From contig DATIVK010000019.1 in the NCBI GenBank assembly GCA_035465955.1, positions 1 through 15,459 of the forward strand: DNA of 15,459 nucleotides, read 5' to 3'. Shown here piece after piece: positions 1-6,624 of the stretch. The notes beneath the pieces are model-generated. The model saw only the letters and a program-made list of their open reading frames with translations, was not told the DNA's origin and did not search any database. The position numbers and the translations under genes were made by a program. This DNA is from DATIVK01 sp035465955. Lineage in GTDB: Bacteria > Myxococcota > Myxococcia > Myxococcales > Anaeromyxobacteraceae. Position 1 is the stretch's first letter. Each line of letters starts with the position of its first letter.

Positions 1-974
1 AGCGCGCGCCGGCGCTGCCGGGCCTCGAGCAGGTCGAGCGCGGCGGCGTAGTCGGACTCCTCGACGGTGGCGCGCGCCGCGTGGAGCGCCTCGGCGAGCG
101 GCGCGAGCCCGGCGGCCCCGCGGCCCGGGGGGACCACCCGCAGGACCTCGGCGCCGAACAGCAGCGCTCCGACCCGGTCGCCGCGCTCGACGGCGGCCCG
201 CGCGACGGCGAGCGCCGCGTCGACGGCGCGATCGAGCTGGCTCCTCCCGTCCGGCACGCGCGCCGAGAGCAGGCGCCCGCAGTCGACGAGGAGCCAGATC
301 GACTGGTTCCGCTCGGGCTGCCACCGGCGGACCACCGGCGCGCCGCGGCGCGCGGTGGCCTTCCAGTCGATGGCGCGGACGTCGTCGCCCGGGAGGTAGG
401 GACGGAGCGACTCGAAGTCGCGCCCCTCGCGCGCGCCGTGGCGATGCCCGCGCGCCGCCTCGGCGTCCCGGGCGGCGGGCGGGAGCGCGAGCGCGCGGAG
501 GTCGGGGTAGACGCGAGCGGGCTGCGCCAGCGCCACGCGCCATTGGCGGGCGGCGAGGGAGAGCGGGCCCACTGCGCGGACGTGGAGGTCGCCGAAGGTC
601 ACCGCCCCCCGCTCCCGCGGGACGGCCTCGTAGCGCACCTCGGCCTCGGCGCGCGGCGGCAGGAGCACGCGGCGCCGGTGGCCGGTGGCGGCGAAGGAGG
701 GCGGGGGGGCGTCGGCGAGGTCGAGCCGGAGCGCGCGGGGGGCGGCGCTGGCGACCCGCAGCACGATCGCGTTGGGCGCGAAGGCCGAGAGCGGGTCGCG
801 AAAGGCGCGCGCGGCGCGGAGCGCGGCGGGGCCCGGGGCGAGGAGCGCGTCGAGGGAGAAGGCGAGGCCGACGAAGGCGTCCCACGCGAGCGCCCAGGCG
901 AGGCCGGCGCCGGAGAGGAGCGGCAGGAGGCCGAGCGCGAGGAGGGCGGCGGCGAGGGGCGTGGGGAAGGGGAC
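1..974 (-). CDS. DUF58 domain protein, partial at left edge, start uncertain
   Basis: I translated this minus-strand frame by hand. It contains the DUF58 hallmark RPYLPGDDVRAIDWKATARR (roughly bases 310-410), followed by a vWA-like segment with IWLLVDCGRLLS. DUF58 proteins are encoded beside MoxR ATPases and are thought to act as their partners or targets at the membrane. The N-terminal part is hydrophobic (AAALLALGLLPLLSGAGLAW), as expected of a membrane-anchored member. The C-terminus runs off the left edge. The start is a problem: no ATG, GTG or TTG lies in frame between the moxR stop and a GTG at 764, which would remove the membrane segment. I placed the start at a GTC at 974, preceded by AGGGGA; a CTG at 1037 overlapping the moxR stop is an alternative. 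A dispersed palindrome occupies about 980-1018. A point mutation or sequencing error at the start codon is possible. Family assignment is firm, start is not. Confidence 0.8.
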
Positions 975-979
975 GCCGG

Positions 980-1018
980 TCCCCTTGCCCTGCCCCGCAC
1001 CCCGGGCGGGGAGCGAGG
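980..1018 (-). repeat. GC-rich palindromic dispersed repeat, copy 1 (divergent)
   Basis: On the minus strand the segment reads CTCCCCGCCCGGGGTGCGGG followed by GCAGGG and AAGGGG. It resembles the two better-matched copies at about 6576-6616 and 9362-9402. It sits at the moxR/DUF58 junction, exactly where the DUF58 start codon would be expected. Resemblance was judged by eye, so this copy is less certain than the others. Confidence 0.5.
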
Positions 1019-1033
1019 CGTGATCCCCGCAGC

Positions 1034-1996
1034 TCAGCGTGGGATCTCCACGGACGCGAGCAGCTCCTCGACCAGGTCGTCGGGCGTCGCGCCCTCCAGC
1101 TCCGCCTCCGGCCGGAGGATGAAGCGGTGCCGGAGCACGGGCGCCGCCACGGCCTTCACGTCGTCGGGGGCGAGCCACTCGGCGCCGCGGAGCGCGGCGC
1201 GGGCTCGGGCCGCGGCGAGGAGGGCGACGCCGGCCCGCGGGCTCGCGCCGAGGCGGACGCGGGGGAGCTCGCGGCTGCCGCGCACGAGCCGGGCGACGTA
1301 CTCGAGGACCGGCTCGGACGCGAGGAGCGCCCCCGCGCGGGCGCGCAGCGCGACGAGCTCCGCGCGCGTCACGACGGGGCGCACGCCGGCCCGCTCCAGG
1401 TCGTGGCCGTCGAAGCCGGCCGCGGCGCGCCGGAGGATCTCCCGCTCGTCGTCCGCGGCGGGGTAGTCGAGCCGGACCTTCATGAGGAAGCGGTCCTGCT
1501 GCGCCTCCGGCAGCGGGTAGGTGCCCTCGTACTCGACGGGGTTCTGCGTGGCGATCACGAAGAACCCGTCCCCGAGCGGTTGGCGCTGCCCGTCGAGCGT
1601 CACCTGCCGCTCCTCCATCGCCTCGAGGAGGGCCGCCTGCGTCTTGGGCGGCGTGCGGTTCACCTCGTCGGCGAGGAGGACGTCCGTGAAGATGGGGCCC
1701 CGCCGGAGCTCGAAGGTGCCGCTCTCCGGCCGGTAGACGCTCGTCCCGAGGACGTCGGACGGCATGAGGTCCGGCGTGAACTGGACGCGCCCGAAGCGGA
1801 GGTCGAGCGCCCGCGCGAGCGCCTTGGCGAGGAGCGTCTTCGCGACGCCGGGCACCCCCTCGAGCAGGACGTGGCCGCCGGCGAGCAGGGCGGCGAGCAC
1901 CTGCAGCACCGCGTCGCGCTGGCCGACGACCGCCCTGCCGATCTCCGCCTCGAGCCGCGCGGCGGCGGCCATGTCGTCCACGGGGGCCAACGTCAC
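1034..1996 (-). CDS. MoxR-family AAA+ ATPase
   Basis: A 320-residue AAA+ ATPase of the MoxR family (AAA_3 type). These ATPases work as chaperones in maturation or metal insertion of partner proteins, often with DUF58 and vWA proteins. Visible motifs are Walker A GVPGVAKT (47-54), Walker B VLLADEVNR with D110 and E111, the MoxR stretch TPPKTQAALLEAMEERQVT (115-133) and sensor 1 VIATQNP (147-153); the C-terminal lid domain follows. The length is normal for MoxR. I chose the GTG at 1996 because it overlaps the stop of the upstream lipoprotein gene in a GTGA junction, which implies translational coupling; the ATG eight codons later (MAAAARLEAEIG) is the alternative. It lies immediately upstream of the DUF58 gene, the classical pairing. 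The substrate cannot be read from sequence. Confidence 0.95.
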   Translation of the reverse strand: MTLAPVDDMAAAARLEAEIGRAVVGQRDAVLQVLAALLAGGHVLLEGVPGVAKTLLAKALARALDLRFGRVQFTPDLMPSDVLGTSVYRPESGTFELRRGPIFTDVLLADEVNRTPPKTQAALLEAMEERQVTLDGQRQPLGDGFFVIATQNPVEYEGTYPLPEAQQDRFLMKVRLDYPAADDEREILRRAAAGFDGHDLERAGVRPVVTRAELVALRARAGALLASEPVLEYVARLVRGSRELPRVRLGASPRAGVALLAAARARAALRGAEWLAPDDVKAVAAPVLRHRFILRPEAELEGATPDDLVEELLASVEIPR

Positions 1997-2661
1997 GTCC
2001 CGAAGAGGAAGCCGAGCCCCCCCTGGAACACCACGCCGTCGTACTTGATGACGTCGGAGGTGGCCGGGTTGATCACCGGCCGCATCATCGAGAGCTCGGG
2101 GAGGACGTACATCGTCCCGACCTTCCACGCATAGCCGACGGAGCCGCCGAGGAAGAGCAGCGAGGCGCTGCCGCTCTCGCCGCCCCCGCTGGACAGGTAC
2201 TGCTGGTAGATGGCCTTCGGCGTCAGGACGAGCTGGCTGCCGCCCGGCACGTTCACGCCGACCGGGACGCTCAGGTAGCCGGTGACGACGTTGAAGCTGC
2301 CGCCGTCGCCGGTGTTGAACCCGAGCCAGCCGATGCTCGGGGCGATCGCGACGTCGACGCCGCCGTCCTGGGTCGGGGCGCGGAGGACCTGGAGCTTGCC
2401 CTCCATGGCGGCCCCGAGGAGCCAGACCTTCGCGCCCACCTCGAGGTCGTCGGTGATCCCGCGGCGGACGCCGAACTCGAGCTGGGGCAGCGTGATCGCC
2501 TGGCGGTCGGGGGGCGTCCCGGTGTCGAAGGTCAGGCCCGCGATCTCGGGGGCGAGCCAGACCTGCGTCGTGTCCCGGGGCGTCGTCCGCGCGGTCGACA
2601 TCGTGCTGAACGACGCGCAGCCGCCGAGCAGCGCCGCGCCGAGGATGGCCAGCCGCTTCAT
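1993..2661 (-). CDS. Barrel-like outer-membrane lipoprotein, unknown function
   Basis: A 222-residue protein I cannot assign to a named family. It starts with a lipoprotein signal: MKRLAILGAALLGGC gives a lipobox LGGC with the lipidated Cys at 15. The rest has alternating polar/hydrophobic stretches typical of outer-membrane beta strands (LEFGVRRG, LEVGAKVWLLG, FNVVTGYLSVPVGV, VGYAWKVGTMYVLPELSM) and ends in VFQGGLGFLFGT, with aromatic residues near the C-terminus. A small barrel or barrel-like lipoprotein is therefore the best reading, by inference. The ATG at 2661 has a good Shine-Dalgarno (GGAGGG, about 2665-2670). The gene has its own promoter inside the operon and overlaps moxR by four bases, so it may be co-expressed with MoxR/DUF58. 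It is not a usual member of MoxR-DUF58-DUF4129 clusters. Confidence 0.8.
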   Translation of the reverse strand: MKRLAILGAALLGGCASFSTMSTARTTPRDTTQVWLAPEIAGLTFDTGTPPDRQAITLPQLEFGVRRGITDDLEVGAKVWLLGAAMEGKLQVLRAPTQDGGVDVAIAPSIGWLGFNTGDGGSFNVVTGYLSVPVGVNVPGGSQLVLTPKAIYQQYLSSGGGESGSASLLFLGGSVGYAWKVGTMYVLPELSMMRPVINPATSDVIKYDGVVFQGGLGFLFGT

Positions 2662-2690
2662 GGTTCCCTCCGTCCGTGAACGACGCCTCC

Positions 2691-2720
2691 ACGGTACCGG
2701 GTCGCGCTCCGGAGCGTCAA
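2691..2720 (-). promoter_or_regulatory. Promoter of lipoprotein-moxR-DUF58 unit, with internal palindrome
   Basis: On the minus strand, TTGACG (plus 2715-2720) is followed after 18 bases by TACCGT (plus 2691-2696). The -35 box includes the stop codon of the upstream DUF4350 gene. The spacer contains the perfect 12-base palindrome CGCTCCGGAGCG (2705-2716 on plus, overlapping the -35 edge), a possible repressor site. The predicted transcript has a short leader of about 20 bases carrying the GGAGGG ribosome-binding site. Confidence 0.55.
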
Positions 2721-3880
2721 CGCGCGCCTCGGGGGCGAACGAACCGTGAACCGATGGGCGCCCGCCATCCCGCCTCGAGGGCCGCGTCCACCGCCCCGGC
2801 GGCGCGCGCGACCGCGACGAAGGAGCCCTCGCCGGCGGGCTGGCGGAGCGCGGCGAGCCCCCGCTCGAAGGCGCGCGCGGCCGCAGGGGATCGCCTCGCG
2901 AGCCGGCTCGCGACCTGGTCGTCGGGGAGGCGCGCGGCGATCCCCACGCGCCGCTCGAGCCCTCGCCGGAGGCTCCGCCACGCCGCTGCGCGCAGCTCCC
3001 CCTCGGCGCCGGCGCGCCGGTAGAGCCCCGCGAGCGAGGCGAGGTAGTCCCGGGCGGTGGGCCCGCCGGGAGGCACGGCCGAGGCGCGCACCGCGCCGAG
3101 CCGCCGCCCCAGCGCGAGGAGGAGCGCCGCGGCGGCGAGGAGGGCCTGGGCCGCGAACGCCGCCGCGCGCGTCCCCCGGCGAGGTCCCCCTGCGCCGGGC
3201 GCCGGGAGGTGGCGCTCGTCGAAGGCGATCGGCCCGGCCGCGGCGAGGCGGGCGAGGAGGGCGAGGTTGTCGCCCTGGGCCAGGCGGTAGTTCTCCAGCG
3301 CGTCCGGGGCCGCGAGCACGACGACCTCCCCGGCGCCGACCGGGATCGACGCGGCGAAGGGGTGGTCGGTGTCCCCCGCCACGGGGAGCGCGACCTCCCT
3401 CTCCGCGCGGAGCGAGGCGCCGCCGGTCCGCAGCGCCAGCCCGTCGAAGAGCGGGTGGGGAGCGAGCGGCGGGGCGACGCGCTCCTCGGGATCCTGGGAG
3501 CGGGCGCCGCGCCACACGCCGAGCCGCCGCTCCAACGCCGGCTGGGGGGCGCTCCCCATGGCCCAGACCAGGAGCCCGCCGCGCTCGGCGTGGGACAGGA
3601 GCGCCTCGGCCGCCTGCGCGTCGAGCGGCGCACCCGGCGCGACGAGGAGCAGCACCTCGCCGCCCCTCGGGGTGTCCCCGACCCGCAGCACCCGGCTCGC
3701 GCGCTGCGTCGCCGCCAGCCAGGCGCGGGCCGCGGCGAGGCCGCGCGGTCCGCCGTTCCCGACCGTCGGGAGCGGCGAGAGCTCCTGCGCCCGCTGCCGC
3801 CGGTTGGCGACCACGCCCGCCGCCGCGACGAGCGCGAGCGCCGCGCAGCCGGCGGCGACCGGGAGCAGCGCGCGCCTCAC
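2717..3880 (-). CDS. DUF4350-type membrane protein of the MoxR operon
   Basis: A 387-residue protein with an N-terminal membrane segment (LLPVAAGCAALALVAAAGVV). The soluble central domain contains LLLVAPGAPLDAQAAEALLSH, then GGLLVWAMG and the later segment GAGEVVVLAAPDALENYRLAQGDN. A second membrane segment follows (AAFAAQALLAAAALLLALG), then a basic helical C-terminal tail. This layout and the motifs fit DUF4350, a family found next to DUF4129, MoxR and DUF58 genes. Its biochemical role is unknown; the central domain resembles a glutamine-amidotransferase-like or flavodoxin-like alpha/beta fold used for binding (inference). I chose the GTG at 3880 because it overlaps the upstream DUF4129 stop in a GTGA junction. 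The hydrophobic N-terminus follows directly, which supports this start. Confidence 0.8.
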   Translation of the reverse strand: MRRALLPVAAGCAALALVAAAGVVANRRQRAQELSPLPTVGNGGPRGLAAARAWLAATQRASRVLRVGDTPRGGEVLLLVAPGAPLDAQAAEALLSHAERGGLLVWAMGSAPQPALERRLGVWRGARSQDPEERVAPPLAPHPLFDGLALRTGGASLRAEREVALPVAGDTDHPFAASIPVGAGEVVVLAAPDALENYRLAQGDNLALLARLAAAGPIAFDERHLPAPGAGGPRRGTRAAAFAAQALLAAAALLLALGRRLGAVRASAVPPGGPTARDYLASLAGLYRRAGAEGELRAAAWRSLRRGLERRVGIAARLPDDQVASRLARRSPAAARAFERGLAALRQPAGEGSFVAVARAAGAVDAALEAGWRAPIGSRFVRPRGAR

Positions 3881-4614
3881 CGCGCGCCCCCGTGGGCCAG
3901 CCGAATCCGGCGGGCGGCGGCGATACGCTCGCGCACCCGCGGCTCGTCGAGCGGCCTCCCGCCGTAGACGGCGCCGTCGAAGTCCCGCGCGAGCGCGGCG
4001 AAGTCGCCGGCGTCGCCGTCGCCGGCGGGCAGCCGGGACGAGAGCTCCGCGTTGGTGAGGGCGCGGTCGCGGGGGAGACGGCCGGCCCCCTCCAGGGCGG
4101 CGAGCGCCGAGAGGAAGGCGTGTCGGACCGCCGCGGAGAGGTCGCCGCGCGCGAGGGCGGCGTCGGCCAGCTCCGCGCTCGAGTCCGGCGCGAGGAGGCG
4201 GCCGGCCACCGGCGGGGGCGCAGGAGCCTCCTCGGGCGCGCCCGCCCCGCGGCGACGCCGGAGCGCCGCCAGGGCGCCGAACAGGGCGGCGACCCCGGCG
4301 CCGACGAAGGCGATCCGCCCCACGCTGGCGTAGCGCTCCGCCTCCGCGCTGCCGAGCAGCTCCAGGAGACCGGCCCAGAGCGCCGCCAGCCACCGCCGGA
4401 GGGCGCCGGTGTCGGCGCGCGCACGCCGCAGCTCGGGACGGTCGAAGACGGCCAGGAGGGCGTCCCGGTCCGCGGGGGAGGGGAGGGGGAGGCGCGGTCG
4501 CGCCGAGAGCGCGGCGCACCAGCCCCCGAGCGCGCCGTCCGCGGGCGAGGGCGCGCAGGAGGGCGGCGCGGCGCCCAGCGCGACGGCGAGCGGGACGGCG
4601 AGCAGGGGGATCAC
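3877..4614 (-). CDS. DUF4129 domain membrane protein
   Basis: A 245-residue protein with a signal-like N-terminus (IPLLAVPLAVALGAAPP), a probable extracytoplasmic segment and one clear membrane helix near 98-115 (VGRIAFVGAGVAALFGALAA). A cytoplasmic C-terminal domain carries the DUF4129 signature: GDLSAAVRHAFLSALAALEG, then LTNAELSSRLP and, nearer the end, FDGAVYGGRP. DUF4129 proteins commonly accompany MoxR/DUF58 genes and sometimes transglutaminase-like proteins; the function is not known. The start is a GTG at 4614 overlapping the upstream stop in a GTGA junction, and the gene ends in another GTGA overlap with the DUF4350 gene. This implies tight translational coupling. Confidence 0.85.
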   Translation of the reverse strand: MIPLLAVPLAVALGAAPPSCAPSPADGALGGWCAALSARPRLPLPSPADRDALLAVFDRPELRRARADTGALRRWLAALWAGLLELLGSAEAERYASVGRIAFVGAGVAALFGALAALRRRRGAGAPEEAPAPPPVAGRLLAPDSSAELADAALARGDLSAAVRHAFLSALAALEGAGRLPRDRALTNAELSSRLPAGDGDAGDFAALARDFDGAVYGGRPLDEPRVRERIAAARRIRLAHGGAR

Positions 4615-5561
4615 GGCGGCGCGCCCCCCTCCAGCTCGGCGGCGAAGCGCTCGAGGTCGAGCCCTTCGCGGCGGGCCCGCCGGTCGAGGTAGAGGACGGA
4701 GACGGCGACGAGGCTGAAGGGCTGCAGCGCCGCGCTCGCGATCGTCTCGAAGAGGCCGAGCGGGATCTCCGCCCAGGGGGAGAGCGCGGCCGGCAGGAGC
4801 GCGGAGCCTCCGGCGAGGCGGCCGGCGATCCCCCGCGGCACGCCGACGACGAGGCTCACCGCGAGGGCGATGGCGAAGGTGGCGAGGAGGACGAGCGAGG
4901 CGCGCAGCGCGGGGCGCGCCGTCCAGGGGAGCCCCGGCGTGGAGCGCATGAGCGCCATCGAGCGCCGGACGGCCGCGAAGTGCGGCCTGCCCTCCACGGC
5001 AGCGACCGACGGGACGAGGAGGGTCCAGAGGACCACCCGGAGGAAGGCGACCCCCGCGCCGCCGAGGAAGAGGGCGAGCGCCGCGATCCAGGCGGCCAGG
5101 CTCCGGGCGCGCGCGAGCAGCAGGAGCCCCGGCAGCGCGCCGAGCAGGGGGACGGTCAGGAAGAGGGCCAGGCTGGCGAGCGCGGCGCTCGCGACCGTCG
5201 CGGCGCGCCGCAGCGCCCCTCCCGGCGCGACGGTCGCGCCGAGCGACGGGGCCACGATCGCGGCGCAGGCGGCCGAGGCCGCGACCTGGAGGAGGAAGAG
5301 CGCGCCCACCTCCCAGAGCGAGGCCAGGGCGAGCCCCTTGAGCGACGCGAGCGCCGCCGCCGCGTCGTCGAAGCTGGCGAGGACCTCGCCGGCCCCCGCG
5401 AGCTGGAGCCGGGACGCGGCGATGGCGGGCGCCTGGAACGGCAGCATCCAGAGGAAGAGGACGCCGAAGTGGCGGACCGTCAGCGCGATCGCCCGGTCGA
5501 TGATCTCCCCCAGCCCGAGCGGCCGGATCGCCAGATCGCGGTTTGACGCGGCGGGGCGCAC
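4611..5561 (-). CDS. Polytopic membrane protein (GPDPase membrane-domain-like)
   Basis: A 316-residue integral membrane protein. It begins with the motif AIRPLGLGEIIDRAIALTVR, typical of proteins annotated as 'glycerophosphoryl diester phosphodiesterase membrane domain' and often placed beside DUF4129 genes. It has about six hydrophobic helices, for example FGVLFLWMLPFQAPAIAA, ALFLTVPLLGALPGLLLLA, AWIAALALFLGGAGVAFL and LVLLATFAIALAVSLVVGV. There is no phosphodiesterase catalytic domain, so no enzymatic role is claimed; support for envelope or MoxR complex assembly is inference from context. The start is uncertain: GTG at 5561 is used because the conserved region starts shortly after. ATG at 5582 (MAWRSSK) would add seven residues and overlap the thiS start codon on the other strand. 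Neither has a clear Shine-Dalgarno. It is the first gene of the minus-strand operon. Confidence 0.75.
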   Translation of the reverse strand: MRPAASNRDLAIRPLGLGEIIDRAIALTVRHFGVLFLWMLPFQAPAIAASRLQLAGAGEVLASFDDAAAALASLKGLALASLWEVGALFLLQVAASAACAAIVAPSLGATVAPGGALRRAATVASAALASLALFLTVPLLGALPGLLLLARARSLAAWIAALALFLGGAGVAFLRVVLWTLLVPSVAAVEGRPHFAAVRRSMALMRSTPGLPWTARPALRASLVLLATFAIALAVSLVVGVPRGIAGRLAGGSALLPAALSPWAEIPLGLFETIASAALQPFSLVAVSVLYLDRRARREGLDLERFAAELEGGAPP

Positions 5562-5572
5562 CTTGCTAGATC
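5543..5572 (+). promoter_or_regulatory. Promoter of thiSGE operon, near-leaderless
   Basis: TTGACG (5543-5548) is followed after 18 bases by TAGATC (5567-5572, inside TTGCTAGATC). The thiS ATG lies only 8 bases after the -10 box and has no Shine-Dalgarno, so the transcript should start at or next to the ATG. This leaves no space for a TPP riboswitch. The site lies inside the start region of the divergent membrane protein gene. Confidence 0.6.
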
Positions 5573-5580
5573 GCCACGCC

Positions 5581-5781
5581 ATGCAGGTCAGGATCAACGG
5601 CGAACTCCGGGACATCCCGGAAGGCACCTCCGTGGCAGGCCTCCTCGCCCACCTCGGCGTCAAGGCGGCGCGCGTCGCCGTGGAGCTGAACGAGGCCGTC
5701 GTCACCAAGGACCGCTACGAGAGCCAGCGGATCGGCCCCGGCGACGCGGTCGAGATCGTCGCTTTCGTCGGAGGAGGGTAG
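5581..5781 (+). CDS. thiS: Sulfur carrier protein ThiS
   Basis: A 66-residue ubiquitin-fold sulfur carrier. It starts MQVRINGELRDIPEGTSVAG, with LLAHLGV and VAVELNEAVV typical of ThiS, and ends in AFVGGG. The C-terminal Gly-Gly is adenylated and converted to a thiocarboxylate that donates sulfur to ThiG during thiazole formation. Length is normal for ThiS. The gene is followed after two bases by thiG, whose ribosome-binding site (GGAGGAGGG) lies inside the codons for the ThiS Gly tail. The adenylating enzyme (ThiF or MoeB type), ThiO/ThiH and ThiD are not in this window. Confidence 0.95.
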   Translation: MQVRINGELRDIPEGTSVAGLLAHLGVKAARVAVELNEAVVTKDRYESQRIGPGDAVEIVAFVGGG

Positions 5782-5783
5782 TC

Positions 5784-6557
5784 ATGGCCGATACGTGGCA
5801 GATCGGGAAGCACACCTTCACGAGCCGGCTGCTCGTCGGGACGGGGAAGTACCCCGACTTTCCCACCATGCAGCGCGCCCTCGAGGCCTCCGGCGCCGAG
5901 GTGGTGACGGTCGCCGTGCGGCGGCTCGACCTCTCCGCGAAGGGGGAGGCCTCCCTCCTGGAGTGGATCCCGAAGCGGATGGTCCTCCTCCCGAACACCG
6001 CCGCCTGCTTCACCGCCGACGAGGCGATCCGGACGGCGCGCCTCGGGCGCGAGCTCGGGATGGGCGACCTCGTGAAGCTCGAGGTCATCGGCGACAAGCG
6101 GACGCTCTTCCCCGACGTGGAGGGGCTCGTCCAGGCGGCGAAGGTCCTCGTGAAGGAGGGCTTCGTCGTGATGCCGTACACCAACGACGACCCGGTGACG
6201 GCGCAGCGGCTCCAGGACGCGGGCTGCGCGGCCATCATGCCGCTCGGCGCCCCGATCGGCAGCGGCCTCGGGCTCCGCAACCCCTACAACCTGCGGATCA
6301 TCATGGAGACGGCGAAGGTGCCGGTCCTCGTCGACGCCGGCGTCGGCACCGCGAGCGACGCCGCCATCGCCATGGAGCTCGGCGCCGTGGCGATCCTGAT
6401 GAACACCGCCATCGCCGAGGCGAAGGATCCGGTGCTCATGGCCGAGGCGATGCGCGACGGCGTCTCCGCCGGCCGCAAGGCCTTCCTCGCGGGGCGCATC
6501 CCGATGAAGCTCCACGCCGCCGCCTCCAGCCCGATGACCGGGCTGATCGGGACCTGA
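5784..6557 (+). CDS. thiG: Thiazole synthase ThiG
   Basis: A 257-residue TIM-barrel enzyme that joins 1-deoxy-D-xylulose 5-phosphate, the glycine- or tyrosine-derived imine and sulfur from ThiS thiocarboxylate into the thiazole phosphate of thiamine. It starts MADTWQIGKHTFTSRLLVGT, as ThiG does. The Schiff-base lysine is K98 in VKLEVIGD. Phosphate-binding and late-barrel motifs are seen: MPLGAPIGSGLGLRNPYNL, VPVLVDAGVGTASDAA and AVAILMNTAIAEAKDP. Length is full for the family. It is translated from the ribosome-binding site within the end of thiS. A palindromic repeat separates it from thiE. Confidence 0.97.
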   Translation: MADTWQIGKHTFTSRLLVGTGKYPDFPTMQRALEASGAEVVTVAVRRLDLSAKGEASLLEWIPKRMVLLPNTAACFTADEAIRTARLGRELGMGDLVKLEVIGDKRTLFPDVEGLVQAAKVLVKEGFVVMPYTNDDPVTAQRLQDAGCAAIMPLGAPIGSGLGLRNPYNLRIIMETAKVPVLVDAGVGTASDAAIAMELGAVAILMNTAIAEAKDPVLMAEAMRDGVSAGRKAFLAGRIPMKLHAAASSPMTGLIGT

Positions 6558-6575
6558 CACGTTGGGCGAGGCCCA

Positions 6576-6616
6576 TCCCCTCTCCCCCACCGGGGGTGAG
6601 GGAAAGAGTGAGGGGG
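6576..6616 (+). repeat. GC-rich palindromic dispersed repeat, copy 2
   Basis: CCCTCTCCCCC (6578-6588), a 3-base loop, and GGGGGTGAGGG (6592-6602) form an 11-base hairpin with one mismatch, followed by a second AGTGAGGGGG. The first 19 bases (TCCCCTCTCCCCCACCGGG) are identical to copy 3 at 9362-9380. It lies between thiG and thiE, where it could shield or attenuate the thiSG transcript. Similar palindromes are widespread in GC-rich proteobacteria. Confidence 0.7.
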
Positions 6617-6624
6617 CGAGGGCG

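Noticed and set aside
81..1466. A 461-residue plus-strand frame opposite DUF58 and moxR
   Set aside because: Antisense shadow; the minus strand carries clear DUF58 and AAA+ motifs.
2662..2692. Upstream extension of the moxR frame to ATG 2692
   Set aside because: The frame is open upstream but out of phase with the lipoprotein gene that occupies it; the MoxR family sequence begins after 1996.
2746..4692. A 648-residue plus-strand frame opposite the DUF4350/DUF4129 genes
   Set aside because: Arg/Pro/Ala-rich shadow of the minus-strand genes, with no motif and no ribosome-binding site.
6562..6624. Upstream start for thiE that adds 21 residues
   Set aside because: The added codons only translate the palindromic repeat; the ATG at 6625 has a purine-rich stretch before it and the family sequence begins there.
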